Positions 52,466-62,539 are shown, counted from the stretch's first letter. The stretch: DNA of 64,000 bases from Paracoccus cavernae (GCA_030410095.1 JAUFRC010000001.1:508501-572500); one strand, 5' to 3'. Notes: a model not told the origin generated them from the letters alone. Made by a program: numbers and translations.

Positions 52466-54424
52466 ATGACCGAGAAAGACAAGCCCTGGCTCTTCCGTAC
52501 CTATGCGGGCCATTCCACCGCGAAAAAGTCGAACGAACTGTACCGCATGAACCTGTCCAAGGGGCAGACGGGGCTTTCTGTGGCCTTCGATCTGCCGACC
52601 CAGACCGGCTATGACAGCGACCACGTTCTGGCGCGGGGCGAGGTCGGCAAGGTCGGCGTGCCGATCGGTCATCTCGGCGATATGCGGGCGCTTTTCGACC
52701 AGATCCCGCTCGAGCAAATGAACACCTCGATGACGATCAATGCGACCGCGCCCTGGTTGCTGGCACTCTATATCGCGGCGGCGGAAGAGCAGGGGGCGGA
52801 TGTCGCCAAGCTGCAGGGCACGGTCCAGAACGATCTGGTCAAGGAATATCTCTCGCGCGGGACCTATATCTGCCCGCCGCAGCCCTCGCTCGCCATGATC
52901 ACGGACGTTGCCGCCTATACCGCGCAGCATCTGCCGAAATGGAACCCGATGAATGTGTGCTCCTACCACCTGCAAGAGGCCGGAGCGACGCCCGAACAAG
53001 AGCTGGCCTATGCGCTGGCGACCGCGATCGCGGTGCTCGACGATCTGCGCGGCAAGGTGGCTGCAAGTGATTTCCCCGCGATGGTCGGCCGCATCAGCTT
53101 CTTCGTGAACGCCGGCATCCGCTTTGTCACTGAGCTCTGCAAAATGCGCGCCTTTACAGAGCTTTGGGACGAGATCACACGCGAACGCTACGGGATCGAG
53201 GAGGAGAAATTCCGCCGTTTCCGCTATGGCGTTCAAGTCAATTCGCTCGGCCTGACCGAGCAGCAGCCCGAAAACAACGTCTACCGCATCCTTTTGGAAA
53301 TGCTGGCGGTGACCCTGTCCAAGAATGCGCGCGCCCGCGCGGTCCAGCTTCCCGCCTGGAACGAGGCTCTCGGTCTGCCGCGGCCTTGGGACCAGCAATG
53401 GTCGCTCCGCATGCAGCAGATCCTCGCCTACGAGACCGATTTGCTGGAATATGGCGACCTTTTCGACGGCAACCCCGCCATTGCGGCCAAGGTCGAGGCC
53501 CTTAAGGCCGGCGCGCGCAGCGAGCTTGCGCTTCTCGACGGGATGGGCGGCGCGATTGCGGCGATCGACTATATGAAGGGCCGTCTGGTCGAGGCCAATG
53601 CCGCCCGTCTCGGGCGGATCGAGACCGCCGAGACCGTCGTGGTCGGCGTCAACCGCTGGCAACAGGGCGAGCCTTCGCCGCTGACCGCAGGAGACGGCGG
53701 CATCATGACCGTCGATCAGGGCGTCGAGGCCGAACAGATCGCGCGGCTCGAAGCATGGCGACGCGAGCGTGACAACGGGGCCGTCGGCGCCGCGCTGGAT
53801 GCGCTTCGCGAGGCTGCGCGGAGGGGCGCGAATATCATGCCCGCCTCGATTGCCGCGGCCAAAGCGGGGGCCACGACCGGCGAATGGGCGGGCGTCATGC
53901 GCGCGGTCCACGGTGAGTACCGCGGCCCGACCGGCGTTTCCGCCAGCCCCTCGAACCACACCGACGGCCTCGAGCCGATCCGCGAGGCCGTCGATGCGGT
54001 CAGCCGGCGTCTCGGGCGGCGGCTCAAATTCATTGTCGGCAAGCCCGGTCTCGACGGGCATTCCAACGGAGCCGAGCAAATCGCCTTCCGTGCCCGCGAT
54101 TGCGGCATGGACATCACCTATGACGGCATCCGCCTTACGCCCGAACAGATTGTGGCCAGCGCGCGCGAAAACAGTGCGCATGTCGTCGGCCTCTCGATCC
54201 TCTCGGGCTCGCATCTGCCCCTGATCGAGGAAACCATGCAGCGGATGCAGGCGGCGGGTCTCGGCGATGTGCCGGTGGTGATCGGAGGCATCATCCCCGA
54301 CGAGGATGCGACAAGATTGCGCGCAATGGGGGTCTCGCGTGTCTATACGCCCAAGGACTTCGAACTGAACCGCATCATGATGGATATCGTGGCCCTCGTG
54401 GAACCCGAGCCCCTACCGGCCTAG
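52466..54424 (+). CDS. ecm: Ethylmalonyl-CoA mutase
   Basis: 652 residues, intact. Converts ethylmalonyl-CoA to methylsuccinyl-CoA with adenosylcobalamin. The N-terminus RTYAGHSTAKKSNELYRMNLSKG and the stretch SVAFDLPTQTGYDSDH distinguish it from methylmalonyl-CoA mutase. The C-terminal B12 domain has the base-off motif LDGHSNG near residue 530 and GGIIPDEDA. Pairing with ccr is strong support. The stop is followed after 38 bases by a convergent transporter. Confidence 0.96.
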   Translation: MTEKDKPWLFRTYAGHSTAKKSNELYRMNLSKGQTGLSVAFDLPTQTGYDSDHVLARGEVGKVGVPIGHLGDMRALFDQIPLEQMNTSMTINATAPWLLALYIAAAEEQGADVAKLQGTVQNDLVKEYLSRGTYICPPQPSLAMITDVAAYTAQHLPKWNPMNVCSYHLQEAGATPEQELAYALATAIAVLDDLRGKVAASDFPAMVGRISFFVNAGIRFVTELCKMRAFTELWDEITRERYGIEEEKFRRFRYGVQVNSLGLTEQQPENNVYRILLEMLAVTLSKNARARAVQLPAWNEALGLPRPWDQQWSLRMQQILAYETDLLEYGDLFDGNPAIAAKVEALKAGARSELALLDGMGGAIAAIDYMKGRLVEANAARLGRIETAETVVVGVNRWQQGEPSPLTAGDGGIMTVDQGVEAEQIARLEAWRRERDNGAVGAALDALREAARRGANIMPASIAAAKAGATTGEWAGVMRAVHGEYRGPTGVSASPSNHTDGLEPIREAVDAVSRRLGRRLKFIVGKPGLDGHSNGAEQIAFRARDCGMDITYDGIRLTPEQIVASARENSAHVVGLSILSGSHLPLIEETMQRMQAAGLGDVPVVIGGIIPDEDATRLRAMGVSRVYTPKDFELNRIMMDIVALVEPEPLPA

Positions 54425-54462
54425 GCGCTTTCTCTGTCACGCAAATACCCCCGCCGGAGGCG

Positions 54463-55362
54463 TCACTCGCGCAAAAGCAGCGCGAGGGCCGCAATGGTGG
54501 CGATGATACCCGGCAGAATGATCAGACCGGGCATGCCTTGCCCCAGTGCCGCCTCGAGCAGGATGACCCATGTCGGCGTGAGATAGGTATAGGCCATGAC
54601 CTTGGCCGAAGGCAGGCGCAGCGTGGCATATTGCACCAGAACGAAGGTGATCCCGGTCGCGAACACCGCCGTATAGAGGATCGTCCACCACACGATGGCG
54701 GGCAGGTTCAGCCAATCGGTCGCGCGGATCACCGGCCATTCCAGAATGCCGAGCACGATCATGCCGGCCAAAAGCGCTCGAAGCTGAAGACAAGCGCGCT
54801 TTCCCCGCGATTGAGGCGGCGCACCAGCGGCGTGTAAAAGGCGTGGAAGGCGCAGCCGAGCAGATAGATCGCTTCGCCTTTGCCGATCTGCAGGCGCATG
54901 AGCTGGCCGATATCGCCGCGAAAAATCACCCAAAGCGCGCCAATCCCCCCAAGGGCCAGCGAGATCGCGATCTGGCCGGTCAGCTTCTGGCGCAGCAACA
55001 GCCAGCCAGATCCTGCCGACATGATCGGCGTCAGGGTAAAGACCGCGGCGGCGGGAACGGCGGCGGCGGTCTTGAGCCCTCGAACATCAAGACGAAATAG
55101 GCCGCGAAAATCGCGCCCAAAAGCACATAGCGCCACGGCGAACGAAAGGCCGTGCGGGGGATCCCTGCGGCATGGCGGCCGCAAAGCCGCCGATCAGCCC
55201 CGCCGCAATCGCGAAACGCGCCGCCGTTATCGCACCGGGATCAATCAGATTGGCGGCCCTGACACCAAAGGAAAACGAGCCCGCGACCATGATCGAAAAG
55301 ATCAGCATGGCGAGATGGCCCTTGAGCGGCTCGCTTTGAATGGTGCGGGATTGAGCGGTCAT
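54463..55362 (-). CDS. EamA-type drug/metabolite transporter, several frameshifts
   Basis: About 298 residues spread over three frames. Starts at MTAQSRTIQSEPLKG (55362). Ten hydrophobic segments are expected; recognisable are FSFGVRAANLIDPGAITAAR, TPIMSAGSGWLLLRQKLTGQ and the final LRLPSAKVMAYTYLTPTWVILLEAALG, typical of the second EamA repeat. Breaks lie near 55160, 55080 and 54775. Substrate unknown; members export amino acids and other metabolites. Confidence 0.8.
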
Positions 55363-55517
55363 GGATGGCCTCGGCTGCAATGGGCGTGCCGTCGCTCGCG
55401 CCGTTCGGGGCGGATCGAAGCCGATGGCGCAGCTCCTTTCTGGCCGAAGCCGCGCGCAAGTGCCAGCCCGGAACGATCTTTCCGCGCACCGCGACCGCGG
55501 CGCGTCTGACGGGCCGC

Positions 55518-56126
55518 TCACGCCCAGACCCGCGCCAGCCGCTCGCCGATGCTTTGGGTGATATTGGCGAGATGCGGTTTGCGCATCGTCTCGGCATGGG
55601 TGGCCAGCCACATCGGGGCGCTCCATTCGGGGTGGGGCGGCAGAACCTCGACCAGATTGGGGAAGTTGAGCAGCGCCGAAGAGGGCAGAAAGCCCAGACA
55701 ATGGCCCGAACTGATCGCCACGCGGTGCGCATTCTCGCAATCGCTGTAAAGAAAGATATGCGCTTGGGGGTAATGCGCCACCAGCCATTTCTCCCACGGG
55801 ACGCGGTTCCATGCGCGGTCGTGGACGACAAAGCCGAAGCGCCCGAGGTCGTCGTAGCCCTGCGGCAGGCCAAGGCGGGCGACATAGTTGGCCGCGCCAT
55901 AAAGCCCGAAATGGAGCGTGCCGAGCGGCTTGACGAAAAGCGCCTCGCCCGCTGGTCGGGTGCCCGCGCGGATATGGAGGGTTGGGGTCAGTGGTGTGAT
56001 GCTCTCGAGCTCGGGGCTCGAGACGAAGCGCAGCGAGAGGTCCGAGCACTGGTTTTCCAGCCCGCCGATCAGCGGTACGACATAATCGGCAATCATCGGA
56101 ACGGACTTCACGATGACTTCGCCGCA
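55518..56126 (-). pseudogene. LysR-type regulator fragment (effector domain only)
   Basis: About 200 residues matching only the LysR substrate-binding half: VIVKSVPMIADYVVPLIGGLENQ, then HFGLYGAANYVARLGLPQGYDDLGRFGF and AISSGHCLGFLPSSALL. The frame continues upstream to 56360, but no helix-turn-helix is visible in any frame before the ffh leader. So the DNA-binding half is missing, either deleted or lost in assembly. Confidence 0.55.
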
Positions 56127-56367
56127 GGGGGACTGGCTTTCCGGCTCGCCCCTCAATCCGGTCCCGCTTTGTTTGTCATTCTGCCGCCTTGCCGTTTCTT
56201 TCACGCCCGAACTCTGCCATAGAGAAGTGAAAATCCGCTTAACGGCAGGCTGGCCCCGAGCTGCGACGGGCAGGTTCCTTGCGCAGCGGGTTGGGCGGCA
56301 GGGACGTAAAATCGTCACTTTGCCTTGACTTTCCGGCCTCTCCCATTTTATTCCCTCCAAGATTCTC

Positions 56368-56387
56368 CCGGAAGGCTGTCCTTCCGG
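56368..56387. terminator. Perfect hairpin upstream of ffh
   Basis: CCGGAAGG-CTGT-CCTTCCGG, followed by TCCCCGTTTTGTC. It may terminate incoming transcription or act in the ffh leader. Confidence 0.55.
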
Positions 56388-56406
56388 TCCCCGTTTTGTC
56401 GGGGAT

Positions 56407-56439
56407 CGCCCCCGTCAGCGCGTTGCGCCCACGGGGGCG
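56407..56439. promoter_or_regulatory. Second hairpin in ffh leader
   Basis: CGCCCCCGT (56407-56415) and ACGGGGGCG (56431-56439) are exact complements around a 15-base loop, ending 30 bases before the ffh start. Confidence 0.5.
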
Positions 56440-56469
56440 TCACTGCTTTGGGCCACAGGAGGGCTGCCG

Positions 56470-57969
56470 ATGTTTGAGAACCTGTCCGATCGCCTTGGCG
56501 GCGTCTTTGACCGGCTGACAAAGCAGGGCGCGCTTTCCGAGGATGACGTTGCCGCCGCGATGCGCGAAGTGCGCGTGGCTTTGCTGGAAGCCGACGTTTC
56601 GCTGCCGGTTGCCCGCCAGTTCGTCAAGACCGTGACGGCCAAGGCCACCGGCTCGGCCGTGACCAAATCGATCACGCCCGGCCAGCAGGTCGTCAAGATC
56701 GTCCATGACGAGCTGATCAAGGTCCTGCAGGGCGAAGGCGAGCCCGAGGCTCTGCGCATCGACAACCCGCCCGCACCGATCCTGATGGTCGGCCTTCAGG
56801 GCTCGGGCAAGACGACGACCACGGCGAAGCTTGCAAAGCGTCTGAAGGACCGCGAGAAAAAGCGCGTTCTTCTGGCCTCTCTCGATACCAACCGTCCGGC
56901 CGCAATGGAGCAGCTGGCCATTCTCGGGACGCAGATCGGCGTCGATACCCTGCCGATCATCGCGGGAGAGAATGCGGTCCAGATCGCCAAACGCGCCAAG
57001 CAGCAAGCGACCCTTGGCGGCTATGACGTCTATATTCTCGATACCGCCGGTCGTCTGCACATCGATCAGGTGCTGATGGACGAGGTTCAGGCGGTCCGCG
57101 ATGTGGCCCAGCCGCGCGAGACCCTGTTGGTTGTGGACGGCCTGACCGGTCAGGATGCGGTGAACGTCGCAACCGAATTCGACGGCAAGGTCGGGATCAC
57201 CGGCGTCGTCCTGACCCGTATGGACGGCGACGGCCGTGGCGGTGCGGCGCTTTCGATGCGCGCGGTGACCGGCAAGCCGATCCGTTTCGTCGGTCTGGGC
57301 GAAAAAGTCGATGCGCTCGAAGTTTTTGACGCGCACCGCGTTGCGGGCCGCATCCTCGGCATGGGCGATATCGTGGCCCTCGTCGAAAAAGCGCAGGAAG
57401 TGCTCGAGGTCGAGCAGGCCGAGCGCATGATGAAGCGCTTCCAGAAGGGTCTGTTCAACATGAACGACCTGAAAAGCCAGCTCGAACAGATGCTGAAAAT
57501 GGGCGGCATGCAGTCGATCATGGGCATGATGCCGGGCATGGGCAAAATGGCGAAACAGGCCGAGGCCGCTGGCTTCGACGACCGCGCCATCCGCCAGCAG
57601 CTCGCGCTGATCAACTCGATGACCAAGAAAGAGCGCGCCAATCCCGATCTGCTGCAGGCGAGCCGCAAGCGCCGCATCGCAGCCGGCGCGGGGATGGAGG
57701 TCTCCGAGCTGAACAAGCTTCTCAAGATGCAGAAGCAAATGGCTGATACCATGAAGAAACTCGGGAAAATGGGGAAGGGCGGCATGCTCAAGCAGGCCAT
57801 GCGCGCCATGACCGGCAAAGGCGGCGGTCTGCCCGATATGGCCAATGTCGACCCCGAGAAAATGGCCGAAGCAACCAAGATGCTGCAAGATCCCAAGGGT
57901 CTTGGCGGGCAATTGGGCGGGATGGGGCTGCCTGGCGGCCTATCGGGCCTCTTCGGGAAGAAGAAGTAA
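56470..57969 (+). CDS. ffh: Signal recognition particle protein Ffh
   Basis: 499 residues, intact. N domain (residues 1-90), G domain with P-loop GLQGSGKT (108-115), DTAGRL, TRMDGDGRGG, and a Met-rich M domain (residues 300-440) with SRKRRIAAGAGMEVSELNKLL binding SRP RNA. Targets membrane proteins cotranslationally with FtsY. GGAGGG upstream. It is first of a translation-linked gene run. Confidence 0.98.
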   Translation: MFENLSDRLGGVFDRLTKQGALSEDDVAAAMREVRVALLEADVSLPVARQFVKTVTAKATGSAVTKSITPGQQVVKIVHDELIKVLQGEGEPEALRIDNPPAPILMVGLQGSGKTTTTAKLAKRLKDREKKRVLLASLDTNRPAAMEQLAILGTQIGVDTLPIIAGENAVQIAKRAKQQATLGGYDVYILDTAGRLHIDQVLMDEVQAVRDVAQPRETLLVVDGLTGQDAVNVATEFDGKVGITGVVLTRMDGDGRGGAALSMRAVTGKPIRFVGLGEKVDALEVFDAHRVAGRILGMGDIVALVEKAQEVLEVEQAERMMKRFQKGLFNMNDLKSQLEQMLKMGGMQSIMGMMPGMGKMAKQAEAAGFDDRAIRQQLALINSMTKKERANPDLLQASRKRRIAAGAGMEVSELNKLLKMQKQMADTMKKLGKMGKGGMLKQAMRAMTGKGGGLPDMANVDPEKMAEATKMLQDPKGLGGQLGGMGLPGGLSGLFGKKK

Positions 57970-57972
57970 CCG

Positions 57973-58497
57973 ATGGCCGAGCTGCGCGTCACAGTTCCGG
58001 TGATCGAAACCGAACGGCTGATCCTGCGGGAGCCGCGTTTGTCGGATCTCGCCGCGATCACGGCCTTTGGTGCCTCGGAGCGCTCGCGCTTCGTCGGCGG
58101 TCCGATGGATGATGTAGGCTCGTGGAACGCGCTGATGATCCTGATGGGGCATTGGGTCGCGCGCGGTTTCGGCTGGTGGATGATCGAAGAGAAAGCCACG
58201 GGCGCCGTCGCGGGCCGTGTCGGCGTGGGTCACCATGTCGATTGGCCCGAGCCCGAACTCGGCTGGCATCTCTATGACGGGTTCGAAGGCAAGGGCATCG
58301 CCTATGAAGCGGCTCTGGCTGCGCGCAATCTTGCGCAGAACCGCATGGGGCTGGGACCGCTGATTTCGCTGATCGCCCCCGAGAACCACGGCTCGCGCCG
58401 TCTGGCCGAGCGTCTGGGTGCCGTGATCGAGCGCGAGGATTTCCTGCTGCGCGGCGAGCCCTGCATGATTTACCGCCATCCCAAGGACATCGCATGA
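57973..58497 (+). CDS. GNAT-family acetyltransferase (RimJ/RimL type)
   Basis: 174 residues. Opening VPVIETERLILREPRLSDLAAI and later ELGWHLYDGFEGKGIAYEAALAA with the acetyl-CoA loop, then NHGSRRLAERLGAV. Similar to N-terminal acetyltransferases such as RimJ/L. It starts 3 bases after ffh and overlaps the next gene (ATGA). Confidence 0.88.
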   Translation: MAELRVTVPVIETERLILREPRLSDLAAITAFGASERSRFVGGPMDDVGSWNALMILMGHWVARGFGWWMIEEKATGAVAGRVGVGHHVDWPEPELGWHLYDGFEGKGIAYEAALAARNLAQNRMGLGPLISLIAPENHGSRRLAERLGAVIEREDFLLRGEPCMIYRHPKDIA

Positions 58498-58790
58498 CCG
58501 ACGCCGTGACCCGCGCCGCAGCCCTGTTGAAAGAGCACCGCCAGTCGATCGACCGGCTGGATGCGATCTTGGTCTATACCTTGGCCGAGCGGTTCAAACA
58601 CACCCAATCCGTCGGCCGCCTCAAGGCCGAACACGAACTTCCGCCCTCGGATCCTGCGCGTGAATCGCAGCAGATCGAGCGGCTGGAACGCCTCGCGCGC
58701 GAGGCCGATCTCGACCCGGAATTCGCGCGCAAATTCCTGAACTTCGTGATTTCGGAAGTCATCCGGCATCACGTTCAACACCAGAAATAA
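58494..58790 (+). CDS. Chorismate mutase (AroQ type)
   Basis: 98 residues, all helical, the usual monofunctional AroQ size. RQSIDRLDAILVYTLAERFKHTQSVGRLKAEHELPPSDPARE holds the catalytic Arg/Lys/Glu positions. Converts chorismate to prephenate for Phe/Tyr. Coupled to the upstream GNAT gene. Confidence 0.92.
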   Translation: MTDAVTRAAALLKEHRQSIDRLDAILVYTLAERFKHTQSVGRLKAEHELPPSDPARESQQIERLERLAREADLDPEFARKFLNFVISEVIRHHVQHQK

Positions 58791-58844
58791 GGCGGGTTGC
58801 CCGAATAGGCCTCCGCCCAACCCGCCATTAAAAGGAGAACTCCA

Positions 58845-59219
58845 ATGGCAATGAAGATCCGTCTGGCCCGTGGTGGCTCGAAAAAGCGTCCGCACTATGC
58901 AGTCGTCGCAACCGATGCGCGCATGCCGCGTGACGGCCGCTTCCTCGAGAAGCTGGGCACCTACAACCCGCTGCTGCCGAAAGATTCGGAAGACCGCGTC
59001 AAGCTGAACCTCGAGCGCGTCCAGTACTGGCTGAGCCAGGGCGCACAGCCGACCGACCGCGTTGCACGCTTCCTCGAAGCAGCCGGCGCTGCTCCGAAAA
59101 CCGAGCGCAAGAACCTGAAAAAAGGCGAGCCGGGCAAAGCTGCAAAAGACCGCGCCGAAAAGCGTGCGGCTCGTGAAGCTGCTGCAAACGCTCCGGCCGA
59201 AGAAGCGGCTTCGGAATAA
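58845..59219 (+). CDS. rpsP: 30S ribosomal protein S16
   Basis: 124 residues. Core [39 protein letters not shown]. The C-terminal tail is long, Lys/Ala-rich ([18 protein letters not shown]), as in many alphaproteobacteria. AAGGAG before the start. One base separates its stop from rimM. Confidence 0.98.
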   Translation: MAMKIRLARGGSKKRPHYAVVATDARMPRDGRFLEKLGTYNPLLPKDSEDRVKLNLERVQYWLSQGAQPTDRVARFLEAAGAAPKTERKNLKKGEPGKAAKDRAEKRAAREAAANAPAEEAASE

Positions 59220-59220
59220 G

Positions 59221-59820
59221 ATGACCGAGCGGGTTTGTATCGGCGCGATTGCGGGCGCCTTCGGCGTTCAGGGCGAGGTGCGGCTGAAGAGCTTCACCAC
59301 CGACCCGAGCGATATCGCGACTTACGGCCCGCTGTGGACCGAAGACGGCGGACGGAGTTTCTCCGTCCGCCTGACCCGCCCGGTGACGGGTGGTCTGGGC
59401 GCGCGTCTTGACGGGGTTGTGACCCGCGAGGATGCCGAGGCGCTCAAGGGGGTGACGCTGTGGGTCGATCGTTCGATGCTGCCGTCCCTGCCTGATGACG
59501 AATTCTATCACACCGATCTGATCGGGCTCGAGGTCGTCGATACCGGCGGCACCGTTCTGGGCCGCGTTCATGCGGTTTTTGATCACGGCGCAGGCGATAT
59601 TCTCGATATTACCGGCCCGCATCCGATGATGCTGCCCTTTACCCGCGCTTTCGTGCCGACCGTGGATATCGCGGCGGGCCGGATCGTTGCGGATCCGCCG
59701 GAAGCGGATGGCGAGAGCGATGATGAACCCGCGGGCGGTCAGGACCAGGCGCCCAAGTCCGGCAGCAAATCCGGTTTCCGGACCAATGCGAAATCCGGCT
59801 TCAACGCGGGCAAATCCTGA
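59221..59820 (+). CDS. rimM: Ribosome maturation factor RimM
   Basis: 199 residues. N-terminal RimM barrel (VCIGAIAGAFGVQGEVRLKSFTTDP), PRC-barrel (DLIGLEVVDTGGTVLGRVHAVFDHGAGDIL, VPTVDIAAGRIVADPPE). A Ser/Gly/Lys-rich tail (KSGSKSGF repeated) is extra. Assists 30S head assembly with S19. Its stop overlaps the next start (TGATG). Confidence 0.96.
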   Translation: MTERVCIGAIAGAFGVQGEVRLKSFTTDPSDIATYGPLWTEDGGRSFSVRLTRPVTGGLGARLDGVVTREDAEALKGVTLWVDRSMLPSLPDDEFYHTDLIGLEVVDTGGTVLGRVHAVFDHGAGDILDITGPHPMMLPFTRAFVPTVDIAAGRIVADPPEADGESDDEPAGGQDQAPKSGSKSGFRTNAKSGFNAGKS

Positions 59821-60163
59821 TGCGGCGCACGCTCACCGGCATCGGCATCATCCTGATGCTGCTCGGCCCGCTGCTGCAGGGCCTGTCGGGGGCGAGCGAT
59901 CCCTATGCCTATGTCTTCGCGCCGGTCATGCTGGCAGGCGCTTTGCCGCGTTTCGCAATCCGCGGCCTCCAGCCCGATCCGGTCAAGCTCGCCATCGGCG
60001 TGCTGGTTGCGGGGCGGTTTCCATGGGCCTGTGGTGGCTCGGCAAGACCTATGTCGGCGAGACCCCTTGGCAGATCGCGCTCTGGGCGCCTTTGGCGGTG
60101 GTGATCCTCGGCGTTCTGATGACCGTGGCGGGCAGCCTGCTGCGCCATCCCGACAAGCTGTAA
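59820..60163 (+). CDS. Small membrane protein between rimM and trmD, one frameshift
   Basis: About 114 residues and four hydrophobic segments (TGIGIILMLLGPLLQGL, FAPVMLAGALPRFAI, VSMGLWWLGKTYVG region, ALWAPLAVVILGVLMTVAGSLL). The frame changes near 60015. Function unknown; its place inside the ribosomal operon argues it is real. Confidence 0.65.
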
Positions 60164-60167
60164 TCCC

Positions 60168-61095
60168 ATGTCCGAGACGCCGAAATCCCCTCTGACGCCA
60201 CCGCTGCCGCAGATGCTTCTGCCGGTGCCGCACCGAAATCCCACGGCCGCCTGAATGTGCGCGTGTCGGCCCAGCCGCGCGACCTCTTCGAGGAGCGCGA
60301 GGTTCATGGCGCATGGACCGCCCAGATCATCACGCTTTTCCCCGAGGCATTTCCGGGCATCCTCGGCTTGTCGCTGACCGGCAAGGCGCTGAACGAGGGG
60401 CTGTGGAACCTGCGCACGCTCCAGCTTCGCGACTTCGGCGAGGGCAAGCACCGCAATGTCGACGACACGCCGGCCGGCGGCGGGGCAGGGATGGTGATCC
60501 GCGCCGATGTCATGGCGCGCGCGCTTGGCGCGGCGCAGGCCGATCCGCTTGGTCGGGCTCTGCCGGTCGTCTATATGTCGCCGCGCGGCAAGCCCTTGAC
60601 GCAGGCGCGGGCGCGCGAATTGGCGCAAGGGCCCGGCATCACCCTGATCTGCGGGCGGTTCGAGGGCGTGGACGAGCGCGTACTCGAAGCCTACGGCATC
60701 GAAGAAATCAGCATTGGCGACTATATTCTGACCGGCGGAGAGCTTGCCGCTCAGGTCTTGATTGACACGACGGTTCGCCTTATACCGCGCGTGCTGGGGA
60801 ATCACGAATCTCTGGCCGAGGAATCCTTTTCCGACGGCCTTCTTGAACATCCCCAGTATACGAAGCCCGCCCAATGGGAAGGCCGCAACATTCCGGAGGT
60901 TCTTCTTTCCGGCAATCACGCGGCCATTGCCAAATGGCGCAGGGACCAGGCCGTAAGGCTGACAAAGGAACGCCGCCCCGACCTGTGGCGGGCATATGAG
61001 GACCGCAAGGCCCCCATATGGACCCGACAAAGGACCGACAGCTCTCGGGCGCATCAGACCAATCGCGGGGCTACCGCGAGAAAACAGAGGATTGA
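60168..61095 (+). CDS. trmD: tRNA (guanine-N1)-methyltransferase, two frameshifts
   Basis: About 309 residues. Makes m1G37. SPOUT knot motifs: [72 protein letters not shown] 60168 opens an Ala/Ser-rich extension of about 40 residues with a lost C near 60190. Near 61012 one more C gives the end [14 protein letters not shown]...EKTED, stop 61093, just before rplS; without it the frame runs into rplS. Confidence 0.93.
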
Positions 61096-61100
61096 TTGCG

Positions 61101-61481
61101 ATGAATCTGATCGCCCAACTCGAAGCCGAGCAGATTGCTGCTCTTGGCAAAGAAATTCCCGACTTCAAATCCGGCGACACCATCCGCGTCGGCTACAAAG
61201 TCACCGAAGGCAGCCGTACCCGCGTACAGATGTACGAAGGCGTCGTGATTTCGCGCAAGGGCGGCGGCATTGGTGCCTCGTTCACCGTGCGCAAAATCTC
61301 GTTCGGCGAAGGCGTGGAGCGTGTGTTCCCGCTCTACTCGACCAACGTCGACTCGATCACCGTCGTCCGTCGTGGCCGTGTGCGTCGCGCCAAGCTGTAC
61401 TACCTGCGCGATCGTCGCGGTAAATCGGCTCGTATCAAAGAAGTCACGAACTACAAGCCTAAAGCCGAAGCACAGGCCTGA
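61101..61481 (+). CDS. rplS: 50S ribosomal protein L19
   Basis: 126 residues, intact. [29 protein letters not shown] and [26 protein letters not shown] are the family core. Follows trmD by 5 bases with GAGG upstream. Confidence 0.98.
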   Translation: MNLIAQLEAEQIAALGKEIPDFKSGDTIRVGYKVTEGSRTRVQMYEGVVISRKGGGIGASFTVRKISFGEGVERVFPLYSTNVDSITVVRRGRVRRAKLYYLRDRRGKSARIKEVTNYKPKAEAQA

Positions 61482-61493
61482 GGAACAGCGTCA

Positions 61494-61713
61494 TGAAAAA
61501 GAAATTCACCCCGATTACCACATGATCACCGTCAAGATGACCGACGGTACGCTCTTCCAGACCCGCACGACCTGGGGCAAAGAAGGCGAGACCATGGCTC
61601 TCGACATCGACCCGACCTCGCACCCGGCATGGACCGGCGGCTCGTCGCGCCTGATGGACACCGGTGGCCGCGTGTCGAAGTTCAAAAACAAATACGCTGG
61701 CCTGGGCTTCTAA
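61494..61713 (+). CDS. rpmE: 50S ribosomal protein L31, frameshift at codon 2-4
   Basis: About 73 residues. The ATG is followed by an A-run (61497-61501) that lacks one A; repaired it reads [19 protein letters not shown] and then intact L31 to [11 protein letters not shown]. There is no CxxC pair, so this is the zinc-free form. Last gene before a terminator. Confidence 0.93.
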
Positions 61714-61736
61714 GAACCCCGCCTGCCGGATTTGGA

Positions 61737-61764
61737 AACGCCGCCCCGAAAGGGCGGCGTTTTT
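61737..61764. terminator. Terminator of the rplS-rpmE operon
   Basis: AACGCCGCCC (61737-61746), loop CGAAA, GGGCGGCGTT (61752-61761) plus further Ts. Confidence 0.9.
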
Positions 61765-61890
61765 CATTGGAGCTGGCCCGTTCGGAGCGGGGCCGAAGAT
61801 GGTGGGGCCGGTTGATCAGGGCAGGGAGGCATTCCCCAAGCCGGCGATCGCACGAACCCCTTCCTGACTTGTGCACGATGGGCGCACAGG

Positions 61891-62155
61891 TCATCGGCAA
61901 GCCCTCGGGCCTGTCGTCGGGCTTAGTGGAGGCCCGCGAACAGAGGCATCCAGATCGACGCCGCGCGGCCCGCAGATTGCGCGTTTGGGCGGCGGAATTG
62001 ATCGGGTGGCCGGTCATCTCGCCAAAGCCGCTGTCGATGACGACGCGGCCGTCGCGCAGGTGACGCAGGATCGGGCCTTGGGCACTTTGGTGACGCGACA
62101 AGGTGATCGTCGCATAGCCACGGATTGCGGTCGGGACGCTGGCTGCAATGGTCAT
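61891..62155 (-). CDS. Small hypothetical protein, probable frameshift
   Basis: About 88 residues from ATG 62155 with GGAG upstream. The first 50 residues (TAIRGYATITLSRHQSAQGPILRHLRDGRVVIDSG) look like a small beta-rich protein. A frame change near 62005 gives RAICGPRGVDLDASV to a stop at 61891. No family was recognised. Confidence 0.4.
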
Positions 62156-62539
62156 TGGATCACTCCTTTTGGTCGGTGCTCTGGTCGTAATCTCGTCTTG
62201 CGAGCTGCATGATCCGGGCTCGGCGCTTCCGGTGTTCCGCCAGCCGCGCGGCCTTGGAAGGGCCTTTGGCGCAGATGGCGGGACCTCGTGGCCGGGTTCG
62301 GGTCAGGCATCTCTCATACGTATATTACGACAGGGATTGTCGTGTATTGCAAGCGTAAAATCGACCGAACCCATCGTGATAAAATATCGCGCCAATGCAC
62401 GGGTTTAAGCGGCGGCGGACCCTCGCCCGAACCGGCACGATTGCGCGGGGTTGATCCGGTATACACGGGAATCGCCGCTTTTCTTCCAAGCGGTCGCGCC
62501 CTATGTTCGGGCACAAGCCAAGCCGCAGCAGGAGGATTC
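62156..62539. other. Intergenic region with one inverted repeat
   Basis: No gene is convincing. ACGACA (62327-62332) and TGTCGT (62338-62343) flank GGGAT in an AT-richer patch, a possible operator about 200 bases before mipZ. Confidence 0.4.

Noticed and set aside
52088..54214. 708-codon minus-strand open frame opposite ecm
   Set aside because: It lies over the intact ecm gene and has no recognisable protein features; typical high-GC shadow.
56300..56470. SRP 4.5S RNA gene next to ffh
   Set aside because: Two hairpins are present, but the conserved SRP RNA loop sequence (GGAA/AGCAG region) could not be found.
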